Shown: in pieces, positions 26,606 through 34,829 of the stretch
Numbering within the stretch: position 1 is the first letter of the stretch
Layout of the letters: each line of letters opens with the position of its first letter
NCBI RefSeq assembly: GCF_004329715.1
Contig: NZ_JXSY01000018.1
Span: 367,172 to 431,171 of the forward strand
Source of the DNA: Bowmanella sp. JS7-9
Lineage (GTDB): Bacteria > Pseudomonadota > Gammaproteobacteria > Enterobacterales > Alteromonadaceae
Reading direction: 5' to 3'
DNA length: 64,000 nucleotides
Notes under the pieces: model-generated
The model's input: only the letters and a program-made list of their open reading frames with translations
What the model was told of the DNA's origin: nothing
The model's database searches: none
Program-made: the position numbers and the translations under genes

Positions 26606-27424
26606 CTGGTTAGTTTTCTCCAGCATCTTACGGCCTGTTCGTGATGATTGCGTGATAGCGATAAACAGAATATCGATCACAAATTCCTGAGCCGTGCGGG
26701 CCAGAATCGAAGATAAACGTACGGACTCTTTCTCCGCCACAGAATACAGTTTCACGCTGGCACAATCTGACACCGGGTTTGCTGCATACTGGGTGATACT
26801 GACGACAGGGCAGTCGTTGGCCTGAGCCTGCTGTACGGCTTTAATTACCTCGCGCGTTTGACCTGACTCTGAAATCGCTACGACCAGATCGTCCTTACCA
26901 AACGTCGCCACATAGGCCAACTGAGCATGGCCGTCTGGCTCTGCAATGGCCGCCATGCCGAGCTTTTGCAGCTTGTAAGAAAAGTCTTTACCAACCAGTG
27001 CTGACCCCCCCAATCCGATGATCAGAATACGCTTGGCAGCTTTGAGCAAGCTGACAGCCTGTTCGAAAGCCTCGGCGGTATTGAGGTTTTTGGTTTCAGT
27101 CAGCACCGCCATCTTACTTTCCAGTAACTTGGCGGAAATTTGCGCTAGTGAGTCATTCAGGGTGACCTTGCTATGCAGGCGCACATCACCAGTTTCGCTG
27201 TTTAGTGAGTCTATAACGCCGAGTTTGAATGCAGGGTAGCCTTTAAAGCCCAGTTTTTGTGCAAATTTAACAACGCTAGACTGACTGACCCCGGCAATGC
27301 GCGCTAATTCCACTGACGACAATTCACGAATGACGTTGGCAGAGCTTAAGGTAAAATCTGCCAGTCTGGCTTCACTGTCCGAAAAGGTATCCCGTAATGC
27401 TTTGAGTTTGACAAATACCGACAT
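26579..27424 (-). CDS. murR: RpiR-family transcriptional regulator, MurR-like
   Basis: 281-residue regulator with an N-terminal HTH_6 domain (about 1-75; VELARIAGVSQSSVVKFAQKLGF as the helix-turn-helix) and a C-terminal SIS domain (about 115-260; ILIIGLGGSALVGKDFSYKL and VVAISESGQTREVI) that binds a phosphosugar. MurR in E. coli is a repressor relieved by MurNAc-6-P. Placement opposite the transporter-murK-murQ-namZ series and next to nagZ suggests it controls this locus. The final 27 bases lie within the 3' end of namZ. Confidence 0.88.
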   Translation of the reverse strand: MSVFVKLKALRDTFSDSEARLADFTLSSANVIRELSSVELARIAGVSQSSVVKFAQKLGFKGYPAFKLGVIDSLNSETGDVRLHSKVTLNDSLAQISAKLLESKMAVLTETKNLNTAEAFEQAVSLLKAAKRILIIGLGGSALVGKDFSYKLQKLGMAAIAEPDGHAQLAYVATFGKDDLVVAISESGQTREVIKAVQQAQANDCPVVSITQYAANPVSDCASVKLYSVAEKESVRLSSILARTAQEFVIDILFIAITQSSRTGRKMLEKTNQLIGDFRRN

Positions 27425-27587
27425 ATGGCGCCTTTTTTTAATAATTTATTATTCGCTAATTTAACTACTATTCGTGACAGTTTGATGGCATATCTCCAGT
27501 AAAATAAGCCTTAGCCACTGATTTATTGCTGCAATTTTACACAGTTATTAATGTTTATGAATATTATATTGAGTTATTTGATGGTTA
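27425..27587. promoter_or_regulatory. murR upstream region with inverted repeat
   Basis: AT-rich gap between murR and nagZ (both minus). AATAATTTATTATTC at 27440-27454 contains a 6-base inverted repeat (AATAAT/ATTATT) with a two-base centre, directly in front of murR, and resembles the AATAAAATATTC boxes elsewhere in the locus. Candidate autoregulatory site for MurR; inference. Confidence 0.3.
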
Positions 27588-29420
27588 TTATTCCTGCGTT
27601 CTTTGCCAGCTAACCGGAGAGGTACCATGCGCTTGTATCTCGCCAAACAACACTTTTGCAAGCGCCAGATAACTGGGATTGGCTTCAGGGATGTGTGGAT
27701 CCCGTATGCGGTAGTCATAACTGGTTAAGACAGCATCAACCAGGCCATTGAAACGTTCTGTCTGATAGGGCGTACGCAGATTAATCAGCACCACAGGTTT
27801 TCCTGCTGTTTTAGCTCGCTGCATCCATTGCTGTATGCTTTGCCATTGATCTGCTTTGCTGGCGCGCTGGCGCCAGTTTTCCAAATCATCCATACCGCCC
27901 AATTCCGCCAGGGTTTGTGCCGGGAATACGTCAGCCACAATTAATGCATCAGCAAATGCTGCAGGTGGTGTAGGTTGCTTTTCTTTGTTTGCGATTGACG
28001 CGCAGCGAACCTCAAGACCCGGACGGGTGCGTGCCATCGCCGCTTGCATTGCCTCACATTTTTGCTGATCCGGCATGAGTAAATCTAACGACTTAAGCGC
28101 AGGTGATAAAGGCAATACGCCCTTGTTGAGATTCATCGTAATCGCCGCATCGGCAATATTTTGCTCCAGTAGTCGGCTCTGTTGGCGGTTCAGTATTTGA
28201 TTGGCGTTTGCTACCTGAGCATCGATTGGATTGGCATTAAATCTCAGGGCGGATTTGGCCGTAGAAATGCGTGCCAACGAGGCTGTCAGTTCATCGGCAG
28301 ACAGTCGCTTGTCAGTATAAGCATCCGCTACGGCTTGCAGAAATTGCTTAAAATCACGGATATCTTGCGGTGTGCGAATGGTGTAAGGCATTAACGCAAT
28401 GTCAGCGCCCGCTGCAAATGTCTGAATGGTTGCCTCGACTGGTGAGAAAAACTGACTGATACCAGCCATATCCAGTGCATCGGTAACAATTAATCCTTTG
28501 AATCCCATCTCATCGCGCAATAAATCGGTGAGGATTGCCCGTGACAGTGTCGCTGGTAACTCAGTGCTTATACCGTCTTTATTTACAAAGGTGCGAGGTT
28601 CCAGCGCCGGGTATTGAATATGTGCGGTCATAATCATGGCTGGGTTGCCTTGCTCAATCGCATAACGAAAAGGCAACAGATCAATGTTTTCAATGCGTTG
28701 TCGGTCATGTTCAACTCGCGGCAGTCCGATATGACTGTCGACGCTGGTATCACCGTGACCCGGAAAGTGCTTCAACGCACTGAGTACACCTGCTTGTTCA
28801 AAGCCCTGGGATTGGGCCAGGCCAAGCCGCGCAACCAGTTTGGGATCTTCTCCGTAGCTACGCACATTAATAACCGGGTTGTCTGGATTGACATTCACAT
28901 CCAGCGTTGGCGCGAAATTCACATTGAATCCCAGCGCACGAAGCTCTTCACCAATCACATTGGCACTGGCTTTGGCTAAAGCGTTTCCGTGTGTGGATTC
29001 ACTGGCACCCAGCGCCATATTGCCGGCAAATGCAGTACCCACTCCGGCCGGCAATCGCATCACGCGGCCACCTTCCTGATCGATAGCAATAAAAAGCGGC
29101 CCGTGGCCAGCCACTTTTGCCTGCTGTTGCAATTGATCATTCAGACGCACAATTTGTTCAGTGGATTGCAGATTTTCGGCGAACAGAATCACGCCCCCGA
29201 TACCTGTGTCGCGAATTAACTGTGCCAATGGCAGAGGCAAGTCAGTGACAGGCTGGGTACATTTTTCGCCTTCTGCGATGCCCTCAGGGCAAAAGTAACG
29301 AACGTCCAGCATGATCTTTTGTGCTACGGGAATTAAATAAGGCTGCTCGTCTGTGCTAACACAGCCAGACAGTCCTGTGAATGCAGCCATCGATGTCAGA
29401 ATTAGGTGTTTATTCATCAT
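27588..29420 (-). CDS. nagZ: Beta-N-acetylhexosaminidase NagZ (GH3), two-domain lipoprotein
   Basis: Removes non-reducing terminal GlcNAc from muropeptides. 610 residues from the ATG-ATG start (complement 29418-29420); lipobox GLSGC gives Cys20. The GH3 TIM barrel carries IDQEGGRVMRLP, the NagZ-specific Asp-His loop KHFPGHGDTSVDSH (217-230) and nucleophile Asp314 in IVTDALDM. A C-terminal domain of roughly 240 residues follows, absent from cytosolic NagZ of Enterobacteria (about 340 residues) but present in the secreted Bacillus NagZ. This indicates action outside the inner membrane. It is upstream of murR on the same strand. Confidence 0.92.
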   Translation of the reverse strand: MMNKHLILTSMAAFTGLSGCVSTDEQPYLIPVAQKIMLDVRYFCPEGIAEGEKCTQPVTDLPLPLAQLIRDTGIGGVILFAENLQSTEQIVRLNDQLQQQAKVAGHGPLFIAIDQEGGRVMRLPAGVGTAFAGNMALGASESTHGNALAKASANVIGEELRALGFNVNFAPTLDVNVNPDNPVINVRSYGEDPKLVARLGLAQSQGFEQAGVLSALKHFPGHGDTSVDSHIGLPRVEHDRQRIENIDLLPFRYAIEQGNPAMIMTAHIQYPALEPRTFVNKDGISTELPATLSRAILTDLLRDEMGFKGLIVTDALDMAGISQFFSPVEATIQTFAAGADIALMPYTIRTPQDIRDFKQFLQAVADAYTDKRLSADELTASLARISTAKSALRFNANPIDAQVANANQILNRQQSRLLEQNIADAAITMNLNKGVLPLSPALKSLDLLMPDQQKCEAMQAAMARTRPGLEVRCASIANKEKQPTPPAAFADALIVADVFPAQTLAELGGMDDLENWRQRASKADQWQSIQQWMQRAKTAGKPVVLINLRTPYQTERFNGLVDAVLTSYDYRIRDPHIPEANPSYLALAKVLFGEIQAHGTSPVSWQRTQE

Positions 29421-29920
29421 CTCAGAAACTAAATTTGCGCGGCAGTTGCGCCGCATTGTAGGGAGTTAACTGGCAAATACCAGTGACTTAGCGCTTAACA
29501 CCAATGAGCTATGGCAGACTGTATGGAGCTTATCATCTGTCCTGCCGACGCGTCTCGACTCTGTCAGCACGGAGCTGGATGGAAATGGATGGTTCCTGTT
29601 CACAATGTCTCCTGGTGTGTTTCTCATCGCTCAATGGGGTTGCGCACCACTTTGGTTAATTAACCAGCTGGGCAAAAATTAATCAAGAATAATTTATGAC
29701 TTTTAATAAACTTATTGTAAATTAAATATTCTAACTCATTGTCGCGATAATTAACCAAATGAGTATTGGCATCGGGCAGGAATGTCTGTTGTTTGCAAAT
29801 TCGTTAAGTTGATGAAATAAAAGGTTAAGTGGTGAGTTTTTGTGGTGCGGCCAAGCGCGGGGTCAGGCACCCTGTTAAAAATAAAGTATTCATAGCGTAG
29901 ATTAACTGGGGAACATACAA
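29421..29920. promoter_or_regulatory. 500-bp divergent control region between nagZ and the amidase fusion
   Basis: No gene seen. It contains a perfect 14-base palindrome TGGTTAATTAACCA (29653-29666); its half AATTAACCA recurs at 29749-29757. CTCATT (29735-29740) and AATGAG (29758-29763) form an inverted repeat around that copy. The stretch 29680-29730 is strongly AT-rich. A long region with palindromes between divergent salvage operons suggests promoters and operators on both sides; which protein binds is unknown. Confidence 0.4.
29880..29891 (+). promoter_or_regulatory. Candidate operator box 3 (AATAAAGTATTC)
   Basis: AATAAAGTATTC differs by one base from the box at 18728 and lies 29 bases before the GTG start of the amidase fusion gene, in the same orientation as the other copies. 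Confidence 0.3.
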
Positions 29921-32503
29921 GTGAGACAACTTGTGATAAACCACTCGGGATTTTGGCGTCTGATTAGCTCAGTGGTAGGTGGCGCCGGATTAATATTAGC
30001 CGGTTGTACGTCCTTACCAATGGAATCGATGCCTTCGGCCAATTTCAGCGAGCGGGTCAAGTTTTTGGTTTTACATTATACCGCGATTGATTATGCCGAT
30101 AGTCGCCGGGCTTTAGTGGATGCTGGCGGGCTGAGTGCCCATTATCTGGTGCCTGAAAGTGGCGACAGCAGTTACGCCGAACAGGAACTAAAAATTTATA
30201 AGCTGGTGGATGAAACGCAGCGCGCCTGGCATGCGGGCAATAGTTTTTGGCAGGGTCGTGAGGATATCAACGACCAGTCCATTGGCATTGAAATCGTCAA
30301 TGTGCCTACCTGTGTCAGTGATGCCAGACCACAGCCGGAGATTGAGTCTTCTCACACTACTGCTTTGGTGGAAACGCCGGATTCGCCCTTGCCGACAGAA
30401 GACCCTTATCTACCCGATGTCGCTGAGCCTGCTAAGTTTGTGGAGGTCTCGCCAATTCCTGCACCTGAACGCAAGCTATGTGTTTATCCGGATTATGACC
30501 GTAAACAGATTGCACTATTAATTGACTTGATACAGGGAATTTTGGCCAGAAATCCGGACATTGGTCCGACCCAGGTGATTGGCCACGCGGATATTGCCCC
30601 GGGGCGTAAGCAGGATCCCGGTCCTCGTTTCCCGTGGTTTGAACTCTACAAAGCGGGTATCGGCGCCTGGTATGAACAAGAGACGGTACAACGCTATTGG
30701 CAACAATTTTCCAGTGCACCTCCCTCTGTTGGGCTGATTCAGTCAGCGCTGCGCGCCTATGGCTATGAGATCGCTGAGACAGGTATCTATGATAAGCAAA
30801 CCACGGATGTGATAGACGCATTTCAGATGCACTTTTTGCCCTGGCAGGTAAGTGGCCGTGCTGATGCGCAAACGGCGTCCATTCTGTTTGCCTTGCTCGA
30901 ACGTTATTTTCCATCCAAAGCGGAAAAATTATTTGCACGGTACCGTCCACAGGATAGCGCGCCAGCGCAGCTCTCTTTGCGCTTTGGGCAAATTGATGAA
31001 GTGTTTCCCGAGCCGGAAGATCAGCGCAGTGAGCGGCAATTGGTTAATGATAAGCGTCCATTTTTTGCCTACGCCGGTCGTGGGGAGTTAATCATTGATA
31101 ACCGGGATGCAACCTCAGCAGAGATTCTGATCAATGACCAACTGATTAATATCTCGACTCCCTTATCGCCCCATCAGCATTACCGCTATGATTTGGGGCG
31201 CCGCACTCGTGATGGTGTCAATACGTTGGAGGTTCGCAATGTGCAGCCAGAGGGGGCTAGCCTGACGATTAGAGTTCCTTATCCAACCCTGGCGGCCAAG
31301 ACAAGTAACGATAAGCGTTTTGCCAAAGTTGATGCGCTGATCAAACAGGAAGTCGCCGATGGTTTTCCCGGCGCGGTGCTGATGGTCATGCAACACGGCC
31401 AGATTATTAAGCACAGTGCCTATGGCTATCAACGCAAGTACGCCGATGGTGGCTCACTACTCCCACAGCCCGTGCCAATGACAGAGGACACGCTGTTCGA
31501 TTTAGCATCCAATACCAAAATGTTTGCGACCAATCTGGCATTGATGAAACTGGTAAGCGATGGACGCCTGGATGTCAGCCTGCCAATTAGCCATTACTTA
31601 CCTGAGTATCGTGATAATGGCCGGGATATTCGTCTGGTCAGGGATTTACTCACCCACAGCGCGGGATATGCACCTCAGGTGGGATTTCATACCCCGGATA
31701 ACCCACTGGGCAAGCGTTTCTTTTCCCATGATGGGGATAAAACCCGCCGCTTACTAACTCAACATGTGCCTTTTACTTCGGGGCGCGGGCAGGGGCATGT
31801 ATATAGCGATACAGACTATATGCTGCTTGGTGTGTTGATTGAGCGCATTGCCGGCGTGCCACTGGATGTGTATGTGGAGTCGCAGATTTACCATCCGTTA
31901 CACCTGCACCATACGATGTTCAATCCGGTATCGAAGGGAATCATGCCGTCCCAGGTCGCAGCAACAGAAATTCACGGTACAACCCGCGCAGGGCGTGTTG
32001 AGCATCCGGGTATTCGTCATTATGTGTTGCAGGGCGAAGTACATGACGAAAAAGCCTGGTATGCCATGCAGGGCGTGGCGGGGCATGCCGGTTTGTTTTC
32101 TAACGGGGAGGACATGGCGGTGTTGTGCCAGTTACTGCTTAACCGTGGTGGCTATGGTCAGCAGCATATTTTCGACCCGGGTGTATTGGATATGTTTTTA
32201 AGCCCGGAAGTAGACAATGCCACATACGGTCTGGGTTGGCGTCGGGCTGGCAATGGGCAACAACGTTGGCATTTTGGCGCCTATGCCAGTCCGCAGGCTT
32301 ACGGACATACTGGCTGGACGGGCACTGTGACCGTGATAGACCCTGCATATGATCTGGCGATTGTGTTACTGAGCAACCTGCGCCACAGTGACATCGTAGA
32401 AGACGAAGAAGGCAACGCTGAATTTGTCGGCAAGCAATTCGAAACCGGCAAATATGGCAGTATCGTGACCCTGATTTATGAGGCGCTGCTAAATGGCAAA
32501 TAA
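29921..32503 (+). CDS. AmiD-AmiE fusion: zinc amidase plus class C-type serine amidase lipoprotein
   Basis: 860-residue lipoprotein (LILAGC, Cys29) with two different predicted N-acetylmuramyl-L-alanine amidase modules. Residues about 45-245 form an Amidase_2 (AmiD/AmpD) domain: FLVLHYTAID (His52), SAHYLVPE, RAWHAGNSFW, SIGIEIVN, GHADIAPGRKQDPGP (His222, Asp232). A Pro/Glu-rich insertion occupies about 135-190. A peptidoglycan-binding domain follows (270-330, FQMHFLPW as in E. coli AmiD). After a beta-rich linker, residues 460-860 form a beta-lactamase-like serine hydrolase resembling Bacillus AmiE: FDLASNTKMFATN (Ser530, Lys533), VYSDTDYMLLG, GVAGHAGLFSNGEDM, YGHTGWTG (796-798). GTG start after CTGGGGAA. 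Confidence 0.88.
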   Translation: MRQLVINHSGFWRLISSVVGGAGLILAGCTSLPMESMPSANFSERVKFLVLHYTAIDYADSRRALVDAGGLSAHYLVPESGDSSYAEQELKIYKLVDETQRAWHAGNSFWQGREDINDQSIGIEIVNVPTCVSDARPQPEIESSHTTALVETPDSPLPTEDPYLPDVAEPAKFVEVSPIPAPERKLCVYPDYDRKQIALLIDLIQGILARNPDIGPTQVIGHADIAPGRKQDPGPRFPWFELYKAGIGAWYEQETVQRYWQQFSSAPPSVGLIQSALRAYGYEIAETGIYDKQTTDVIDAFQMHFLPWQVSGRADAQTASILFALLERYFPSKAEKLFARYRPQDSAPAQLSLRFGQIDEVFPEPEDQRSERQLVNDKRPFFAYAGRGELIIDNRDATSAEILINDQLINISTPLSPHQHYRYDLGRRTRDGVNTLEVRNVQPEGASLTIRVPYPTLAAKTSNDKRFAKVDALIKQEVADGFPGAVLMVMQHGQIIKHSAYGYQRKYADGGSLLPQPVPMTEDTLFDLASNTKMFATNLALMKLVSDGRLDVSLPISHYLPEYRDNGRDIRLVRDLLTHSAGYAPQVGFHTPDNPLGKRFFSHDGDKTRRLLTQHVPFTSGRGQGHVYSDTDYMLLGVLIERIAGVPLDVYVESQIYHPLHLHHTMFNPVSKGIMPSQVAATEIHGTTRAGRVEHPGIRHYVLQGEVHDEKAWYAMQGVAGHAGLFSNGEDMAVLCQLLLNRGGYGQQHIFDPGVLDMFLSPEVDNATYGLGWRRAGNGQQRWHFGAYASPQAYGHTGWTGTVTVIDPAYDLAIVLLSNLRHSDIVEDEEGNAEFVGKQFETGKYGSIVTLIYEALLNGK

Positions 32504-34061
32504 ATATAAATGGTTGTGGCGTTGGCCTGTTTTATCGGCTGTGCTTTGGTTGGTCTCTGCAGGCTGCGCGTGGGCGACGGGCATGACAGATGCAGAACTG
32601 GATGCGCTGGTGGAGCGGGCCAGACAGACGTTTAATGTGCCTGGCGTGGCGGTAGCCGTGGTGCATCAGGGGCGTGTTGAACATGTTAAAGCCTATGGTA
32701 TTCGCGATATCGACTCAGAACAGGCCGTCGATACCCAGACTTTATTTAAAATTGCCTCATTGAGTAAGGCGTTTAATAGCGCGGCACTTGCCACCCTGGT
32801 CGATGCCGGCAAGCTGGATTTTAATGCGCCGGTGCGCGCCTATTTACCCGATTTTACCTTGTACGATCCCTGGGTAACCGAACAATTCACGCTGGTGGAT
32901 ATGCTCACTCATCGCAGCGGTCTGGGGCTCGGTGCCGGTGATTTGATGTTATGGCCAGAGCCATCGGGATTCCGTCGCAGCGAGGTGGTGCACAACCTGC
33001 GCTATCTGCCCGGCGATAAAACCCAGTTTCGTACGAAATACGCCTACGACAACTTGTTGTATATCGCCGCAGGACAAGTGCTGGAAGCCGTCAGTGGGCA
33101 AAGTTGGGAAAGCTATGTAGAGGAGCAATTGATGCGCCCGTTGGGCATGCAGCATTGTGTGGCAGGCGATATCCCCACAGAACTGCAGAATAACGTGGCT
33201 ACCCCGCACAAAATGGTTGAGGGAAAACTTGCCAGAGTCGTGCGAGAGACTGCGCCTGGTCCATCCGTGTCGGCACCGGCAGGCGGGATCCGCTGCAGTA
33301 TTGCGGATATGGCAAAGTGGACCCAGATGTGGTTGGGACAGGGCAAGGCGCTGCTTTCGGCACAAGTGAAACACCAGTTGTGGCAGCCATACACCCTGAT
33401 GTCGGTCAGTGAGCGGGAACAGCAACAGGATAATACGCACTTCGCAGCGTATGCATTGGGTTGGCGACTGCATGATTATCACGGTACGTTGCGGGTACAT
33501 CATACCGGCGCACTGGCCGGAATGCGGGCGCATCTGAGCTTATTTCCGGAAAAGCAATTGGGCATTGTGGTGCTAATTAACCAAGGATCGACCAACGCCC
33601 GGCAGGCCATCATGCAAACACTTGCTAATGCCTATCTGGATGCCCCGCAGCAGGACTGGATTGCCTACTACCGGAATAAAGAACTGGCGCGCGCCAGCAA
33701 TACCAGTGCTCAGCGCGAGTCGGTCGATGCCAGTTTCCCGCTTACCACAGTGCAGGAATATCTGGGGGATTATCAGGATAACTGGTTTGGTAACGTGTCT
33801 GTCACGTCAGAGCAGGGTAAGTTGATTTGGCAATCCGCGAAGATGTCACGCCTGCGTGCTGAACTGCAACCGGTCGCGCAAGATAAATTCTATGCCTATT
33901 GGCACGATCGCAGTATGCATGCCGATAGTTGGGTTATTTTTACCCGCGATGAACAGGGCAGGATCAAGGGAATGCAGATGGTGCCCTTCGATGATATTGA
34001 CTGGAGTTTTGACTTCCAGGATCTGGATTTACGTAAAGTAAACAAAAGCGCAGCCAACTAG
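32493..34061 (+). CDS. Exported class C beta-lactamase-like serine hydrolase
   Basis: 522-residue periplasmic protein; signal peptide about 1-29 (GCAWATG). Beta-lactamase domain (PF00144-type) with SLSK (Ser89, Lys92), YDN (Tyr185, Asn187) and HHTG (His337 to Gly339). The remaining C-terminal 130 residues resemble the DUF3471 beta-barrel extension common in peptidases of this fold. Enzymes of this group include D-aminopeptidases, esterases and D,D-peptidases; substrate cannot be fixed by sequence. The 11-base overlap with the amidase fusion indicates cotranscription and a role in stem peptide processing. The stop codon sits inside a terminator hairpin. Confidence 0.85.
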   Translation: MANKYKWLWRWPVLSAVLWLVSAGCAWATGMTDAELDALVERARQTFNVPGVAVAVVHQGRVEHVKAYGIRDIDSEQAVDTQTLFKIASLSKAFNSAALATLVDAGKLDFNAPVRAYLPDFTLYDPWVTEQFTLVDMLTHRSGLGLGAGDLMLWPEPSGFRRSEVVHNLRYLPGDKTQFRTKYAYDNLLYIAAGQVLEAVSGQSWESYVEEQLMRPLGMQHCVAGDIPTELQNNVATPHKMVEGKLARVVRETAPGPSVSAPAGGIRCSIADMAKWTQMWLGQGKALLSAQVKHQLWQPYTLMSVSEREQQQDNTHFAAYALGWRLHDYHGTLRVHHTGALAGMRAHLSLFPEKQLGIVVLINQGSTNARQAIMQTLANAYLDAPQQDWIAYYRNKELARASNTSAQRESVDASFPLTTVQEYLGDYQDNWFGNVSVTSEQGKLIWQSAKMSRLRAELQPVAQDKFYAYWHDRSMHADSWVIFTRDEQGRIKGMQMVPFDDIDWSFDFQDLDLRKVNKSAAN

Positions 34062-34077
34062 CTGCGCTTTTTTAATT
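34045..34077 (+). terminator. Rho-independent terminator of the salvage operon
   Basis: AAAGCGCAGC (34045-34054) and GCTGCGCTTT (34061-34070) form a perfect 10-bp stem with loop CAACTA, followed by a T-rich tail. It contains the stop codon of the preceding gene. Confidence 0.85.
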
Positions 34078-34097
34078 TTGTTAAGTGGTTTTACCGC

Positions 34098-34826
34098 TTA
34101 TAAATCACCGAAATGGCTTTGCAGGATGCTGATACTGGTCAGCGCGGCGGTTTCAGTTCGCAAAATGCGTGGACCAAGCAACACCGCATCGAAGCCTGCC
34201 TGCTCAGATTGATACACTTCCTGATCGGTGAGGCCGCCTTCTGGCCCAATCAGTAACCGGCAACCGGCCTGCGGCATGTGAATATCACTGAAACGCTTCT
34301 CCGAGCGGGGATCCAGTGTCAGGCGTATCTGCGAGGTAGATTGTGCCAGCCACTGGTTTAACTCAACGGGCGGATGTAACACTGGCAGCACGTTGCGCCC
34401 AGATTGCTCACAGGCACCAATAATAATCTTCTGCCATTGCTGGTGTTTTTTCTCCCAGCGCTCGGCGTTGAGTTTGATATTGCAGCGTTCGGTGATAAGC
34501 GGGGTAATTTCTGTCACGCCCAGCTCCACCGACTTCTGCAATACGAAATCCATACGGTCACCTTTGGAAATCCCCTGTCCTAAATGTATTGCCAGCGGGG
34601 ACTCCGGGCTTAAACCCAGTTTGGCTTCCACCCGTGCGACGATCTTGCGTTTTTGGACATCAATGACCTGAGCAGGATAGTCATTACCATCGCCGTTAAA
34701 CAGCACCAGAGGCTGACCGTTACGGATTTTAAGTACGGTAGCGAGGTGATGACAGGCATCTTCGCTGAGCTGAATATCAGTTTCAGCAGCCAGCAGATCG
34801 GGGTGGAAAACTCGGATTACGCGCAT
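34098..34826 (-). CDS. rsmE: 16S rRNA (uracil-1498-N3)-methyltransferase RsmE
   Basis: SPOUT-class methyltransferase of 242 residues, acting on 16S rRNA m3U1498. N-terminal PUA-like domain (RVFHPDLL...HHLATVLKIRNGQPLVLFNGDG) and C-terminal knotted domain with LLIGPEGGLTDQEV and LLGPRILRTETAAL, the SAM-binding loops. In E. coli it is directly upstream of gshB; here it is separated from gshB by the whole salvage locus. The M48 protease gene lies three bases upstream, so the two form an operon. Confidence 0.95.
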   Translation of the reverse strand: MRVIRVFHPDLLAAETDIQLSEDACHHLATVLKIRNGQPLVLFNGDGNDYPAQVIDVQKRKIVARVEAKLGLSPESPLAIHLGQGISKGDRMDFVLQKSVELGVTEITPLITERCNIKLNAERWEKKHQQWQKIIIGACEQSGRNVLPVLHPPVELNQWLAQSTSQIRLTLDPRSEKRFSDIHMPQAGCRLLIGPEGGLTDQEVYQSEQAGFDAVLLGPRILRTETAALTSISILQSHFGDL

Positions 34827-34829
34827 GGA

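Noticed and set aside
32949..33533. Open frame of 194 codons opposite the class C-type hydrolase
   Set aside because: Composition is Cys/His/Arg-rich, typical of an antisense shadow; the plus-strand motifs SLSK, YDN and HTG are all in order.
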